From Acidimicrobiales bacterium (GTDB lineage Bacteria; Actinomycetota; Acidimicrobiia; Acidimicrobiales; SZUA-35), in NCBI GenBank assembly GCA_024641625.1, contig JAHECQ010000158.1, positions 1 to 8,644 on the forward strand: 8,644 nucleotides of DNA, given 5' to 3'. The translations under genes were made by a program, and so were the position numbers. Numbering within the stretch: the stretch's first letter is position 1; each line of letters starts with the position of its first letter. Shown one piece after another: positions 7,141-8,644 of this stretch. The notes under the pieces were generated by a model. The model saw only the letters and a program-made list of their open reading frames with translations, ran no database searches and had not been told where the DNA came from.

Positions 7141-8471
7141 TCACGCAACCCTCCAACCGCTCCGAGGCTGGTCGGCGTCTCATGCACCTGACCGGGTTCA
7201 TGCTGTTCAGCCCGGCGCCTCACACGCAGCTGTCGTGGGTGTACCCGCCCGAGAAGATCCGCTACCAGTGGCACGAAGTCGAGTACTGGGAGGAGATCGC
7301 CCGCACCCTCGAAGAGGGCCTGTTCGATGCGTTCTTCTTCGCCGACGCCTGGGGAGGTGGTGACAGAACCGCCATTCGGTGGGCCATCCAGTTCCCTCGC
7401 CACGACCCTCTGGTGTTGATCCCGCGTCTGTCGGCGGTGACCGAACGGCTGGGGTTCGCCGTCACGATGTCGACGACCTTCTACCCGCCCTACATGCTGG
7501 CCCGGAAACTTGCGACGCTCGATCACATCACCAAGGGCCGTATCGGGTGGAATGTGGTGACGTCGATCAACGACTCCGAGGCGAGGAACTTCGGGGTTGA
7601 GCTTCCGCCCCACGATGAGCGATACGACCGGGCCGATGAGTATCTCGAGCTGGTCGACGCGCTCTGGGGCAGCTGGGAACCCGACGCAGTCGTGATGGAC
7701 ATGGAGGCCAAAGTCTTCGCCGACCCCGACAAGGTGCACCGCATCGATTTCGCGGGCCGGTGGTACTCCTCGACGGGTCCGCTCAACGTGATCCCCTCCC
7801 CCCAGGGCCGACCGGTGATCTTCCAGGCGGGCTCTTCGGAACGGGGCCGCGAGTTCGCCGCGCAATGGGCCGACTGCGTCTTCGCGGTTGGGGGGACACC
7901 CAAGCGATGCCTCGCGTTCCGCAATGACCTCGAGGAGCGAATGCAGCGCCGGGGGCGCGACCCGGCAGCGCTGCAGATCATCAACTTCTGCGGGCCTGTT
8001 GTCGCCAGGACGCAGGCGGAGGCAGAGGCCCTGGCTGCAGAGATCTCCGAACGAATACCGGCTGAGGCGGCCATCGCGAACATGTCGGGCCACTGGAACA
8101 TGGACCTCACCGCCCTCCCGCCCGACACGCGGCTTTCTGCACTCGGAGAGATCGAAGGCACTCGGGGCATGGTCGAGGCGTTCCAAGCCACGGGCGATCC
8201 CACGCTGGCCGAGGTCGCTCGTTCCTATCTCAACATGGCCTCCCAAGAGGCCTTCGTGGGCACACCGGAGAAGGTCGCTGACACCCTGCAGGACCTGTTC
8301 GAGAACGGTGGGGTGGACGGCTTCCAGTTCTCGCCACAATGGTACGCCCCCGACTACTACCGCGACATCGTGGATCTTCTCATCCCCGAGCTGCGAAACC
8401 GCGGTCTCGTGCGTGACCGCTACACCGGCGTCACCCTGCGACAGCACCTCAGCCAGACCGCCGCAGACTGA
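7137..8471 (+). CDS. LLM-class flavin-dependent monooxygenase, NtaA/SnaA/DszA family
   Basis: A 444-residue TIM-barrel enzyme of the bacterial luciferase superfamily. Family hallmarks in order: MHLTGFMLFS (residues 16-25), FDAFFFAD (63-70), TMSTTFYPPYMLAR (110-123), LDHITKGRIGWNVVTS (128-143), ARNFG (149-153), YDRADEYLE (163-171), GPLNVIPSPQGRPVIFQAGSSERGRE within 214-239, and a PELRNRGL-type end (417-424). Known members use FMNH2 from a separate flavin reductase and O2 to cleave C-N or C-S bonds (nitrilotriacetate, EDTA, dibenzothiophene sulfone, dimethyl sulfide) or oxidise an imine (SnaA). No reductase is in the window, and the substrate cannot be read from the sequence. The GTG start at 7137 overlaps the stop of copy B by four bases; ATG 7182, which gives MHLTGF as the N-terminus, matches the family start more closely and is a real alternative. 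Either way the enzyme is tightly linked to the upstream sensor. Confidence 0.93.
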   Translation: MITQPSNRSEAGRRLMHLTGFMLFSPAPHTQLSWVYPPEKIRYQWHEVEYWEEIARTLEEGLFDAFFFADAWGGGDRTAIRWAIQFPRHDPLVLIPRLSAVTERLGFAVTMSTTFYPPYMLARKLATLDHITKGRIGWNVVTSINDSEARNFGVELPPHDERYDRADEYLELVDALWGSWEPDAVVMDMEAKVFADPDKVHRIDFAGRWYSSTGPLNVIPSPQGRPVIFQAGSSERGREFAAQWADCVFAVGGTPKRCLAFRNDLEERMQRRGRDPAALQIINFCGPVVARTQAEAEALAAEISERIPAEAAIANMSGHWNMDLTALPPDTRLSALGEIEGTRGMVEAFQATGDPTLAEVARSYLNMASQEAFVGTPEKVADTLQDLFENGGVDGFQFSPQWYAPDYYRDIVDLLIPELRNRGLVRDRYTGVTLRQHLSQTAAD

Positions 8472-8530
8472 CTGGCGAGCGTGACTTGACGGTCGCGGTG
8501 TAATTTCCGTTGCATTGACAGGAGGGGAAG
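8472..8530. other. Short gap before the last gene
   Basis: Fifty-nine bases between the monooxygenase stop and the next ATG. TTGACG at 8486-8491 looks like a -35 box, but the only AT-rich -10 candidate (TGTAAT, 8499-8504) is just seven bases away, so no standard promoter is supported. TTGAC recurs at 8515-8519. The gap is short enough for co-transcription with the monooxygenase. Confidence 0.35.
8518..8527 (+). promoter_or_regulatory. Strong ribosome binding site
   Basis: ACAGGAGGGG ends three bases before ATG 8531. The AGGAGG core (8520-8525) is a near-perfect anti-16S match, the strongest in the window, and fixes the start of the last gene. Confidence 0.75.
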
Positions 8531-8644
8531 ATGACTGATCGGGTTGTCCATGCCGCGGTTTCCAGGGCGCTGGAGCTAGCCCAAATGATCCGGGCCCACA
8601 CGGCGTACAGCGAAGAACATCGGGCACTGCACCCAGATGTCGTT
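8531..8644 (+). CDS. Partial gene, N-terminus only; possibly an acyl-CoA-dehydrogenase-fold flavin enzyme
   Basis: Thirty-eight codons are seen, starting MTDRVVHAAVSRALELA, before the window ends; the frame is open to the last base. The start is secure because of the AGGAGG just upstream. The visible part is a single amphipathic helix followed by an ERxxHPDVV-like turn (EEHRALHPDVV). This resembles the opening of class D flavin monooxygenases and acyl-CoA dehydrogenases, where a helix of LA-x(n)-AxxxExxRxLxPxxV type leads into the first helical domain, but 38 residues are too few to be sure. If correct, it would sit with the upstream LLM enzyme as a second flavin-dependent step. Other helical families could start the same way. 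Confidence 0.6.
   Translation, partial: MTDRVVHAAVSRALELAQMIRAHTAYSEEHRALHPDVV

Noticed and set aside
8486..8504. TTGACG and TGTAAT as a promoter for the last gene
   Set aside because: The two boxes are only seven bases apart, far below the 16-18 needed for a standard sigma-70 promoter.
7098..8627. A 509-codon open frame on the minus strand covering the whole monooxygenase gene
   Set aside because: Its translation has no family pattern and is rich in Arg/Gly/His/Pro; it is antisense to a protein with full LLM motifs. Long antisense frames are common in GC-rich genes.
1..8644. CRISPR array, tRNA, rRNA, insertion sequence or phage integration signs
   Set aside because: No regularly spaced repeats, cloverleaf, transposase motif or flanking direct repeats were seen on either strand.

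Overview
The window is GC-rich (roughly two thirds G+C by eye), densely coded, and uses GTG and TTG starts. Together with its family content (class III cyclase/STAND ATPase fusions and an NtaA-type LLM flavin monooxygenase), this points to a high-GC actinobacterium. An Acidimicrobiia-like lineage is my guess; no marker gene in the window proves it.

Layout: (1) 132-929 (+) is an all-helical TPR-like protein that looks like the detached C-terminal third of a cyclase/STAND ATPase; all three forward frames upstream of it are closed. (2) 1061-3730 (+) is a complete 889-residue protein: class III nucleotidyl cyclase domain, NB-ARC/AAA-type STAND ATPase, TPR-like C-terminus. (3) 3794-4321 (-) is a small single-domain cupin, convergent with gene 2 and divergent from gene 3. 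(4) 4477-7140 (+) is a second complete cyclase-STAND-TPR protein, 887 residues. (5) 7137-8471 (+) is a two-component-type LLM flavin monooxygenase of the NtaA/SnaA/DszA group that overlaps gene 4 by four bases (GTGA). (6) 8531 to the window end (+) is the first 38 codons of another gene behind a very strong ribosome binding site; its start resembles, weakly, the N-terminus of acyl-CoA-dehydrogenase-fold flavin monooxygenases. No stretch above 300 bases lacks a gene; the longest gaps are 131-155 bases.

Reading of the locus (inference): two intact signalling ATPases and one remnant of the same architecture lie in tandem, so this is a lineage-specific expansion of cyclase-STAND sensors. In this fold the TPR region would sense a ligand, the STAND module would oligomerise, and the N-terminal cyclase halves would be brought together to make a cyclic nucleotide. 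Both intact copies keep the metal-binding Asp pair, the substrate Asp and the transition-state Asn/Arg, but have Thr or Ser where adenylyl cyclases have the adenine-selecting Lys. The second copy is translationally coupled to a flavin monooxygenase and divergent from a cupin, which suggests a sensor tied to an oxidative catabolic or detoxifying step. The individual families are well known; the combination is what deserves checking.
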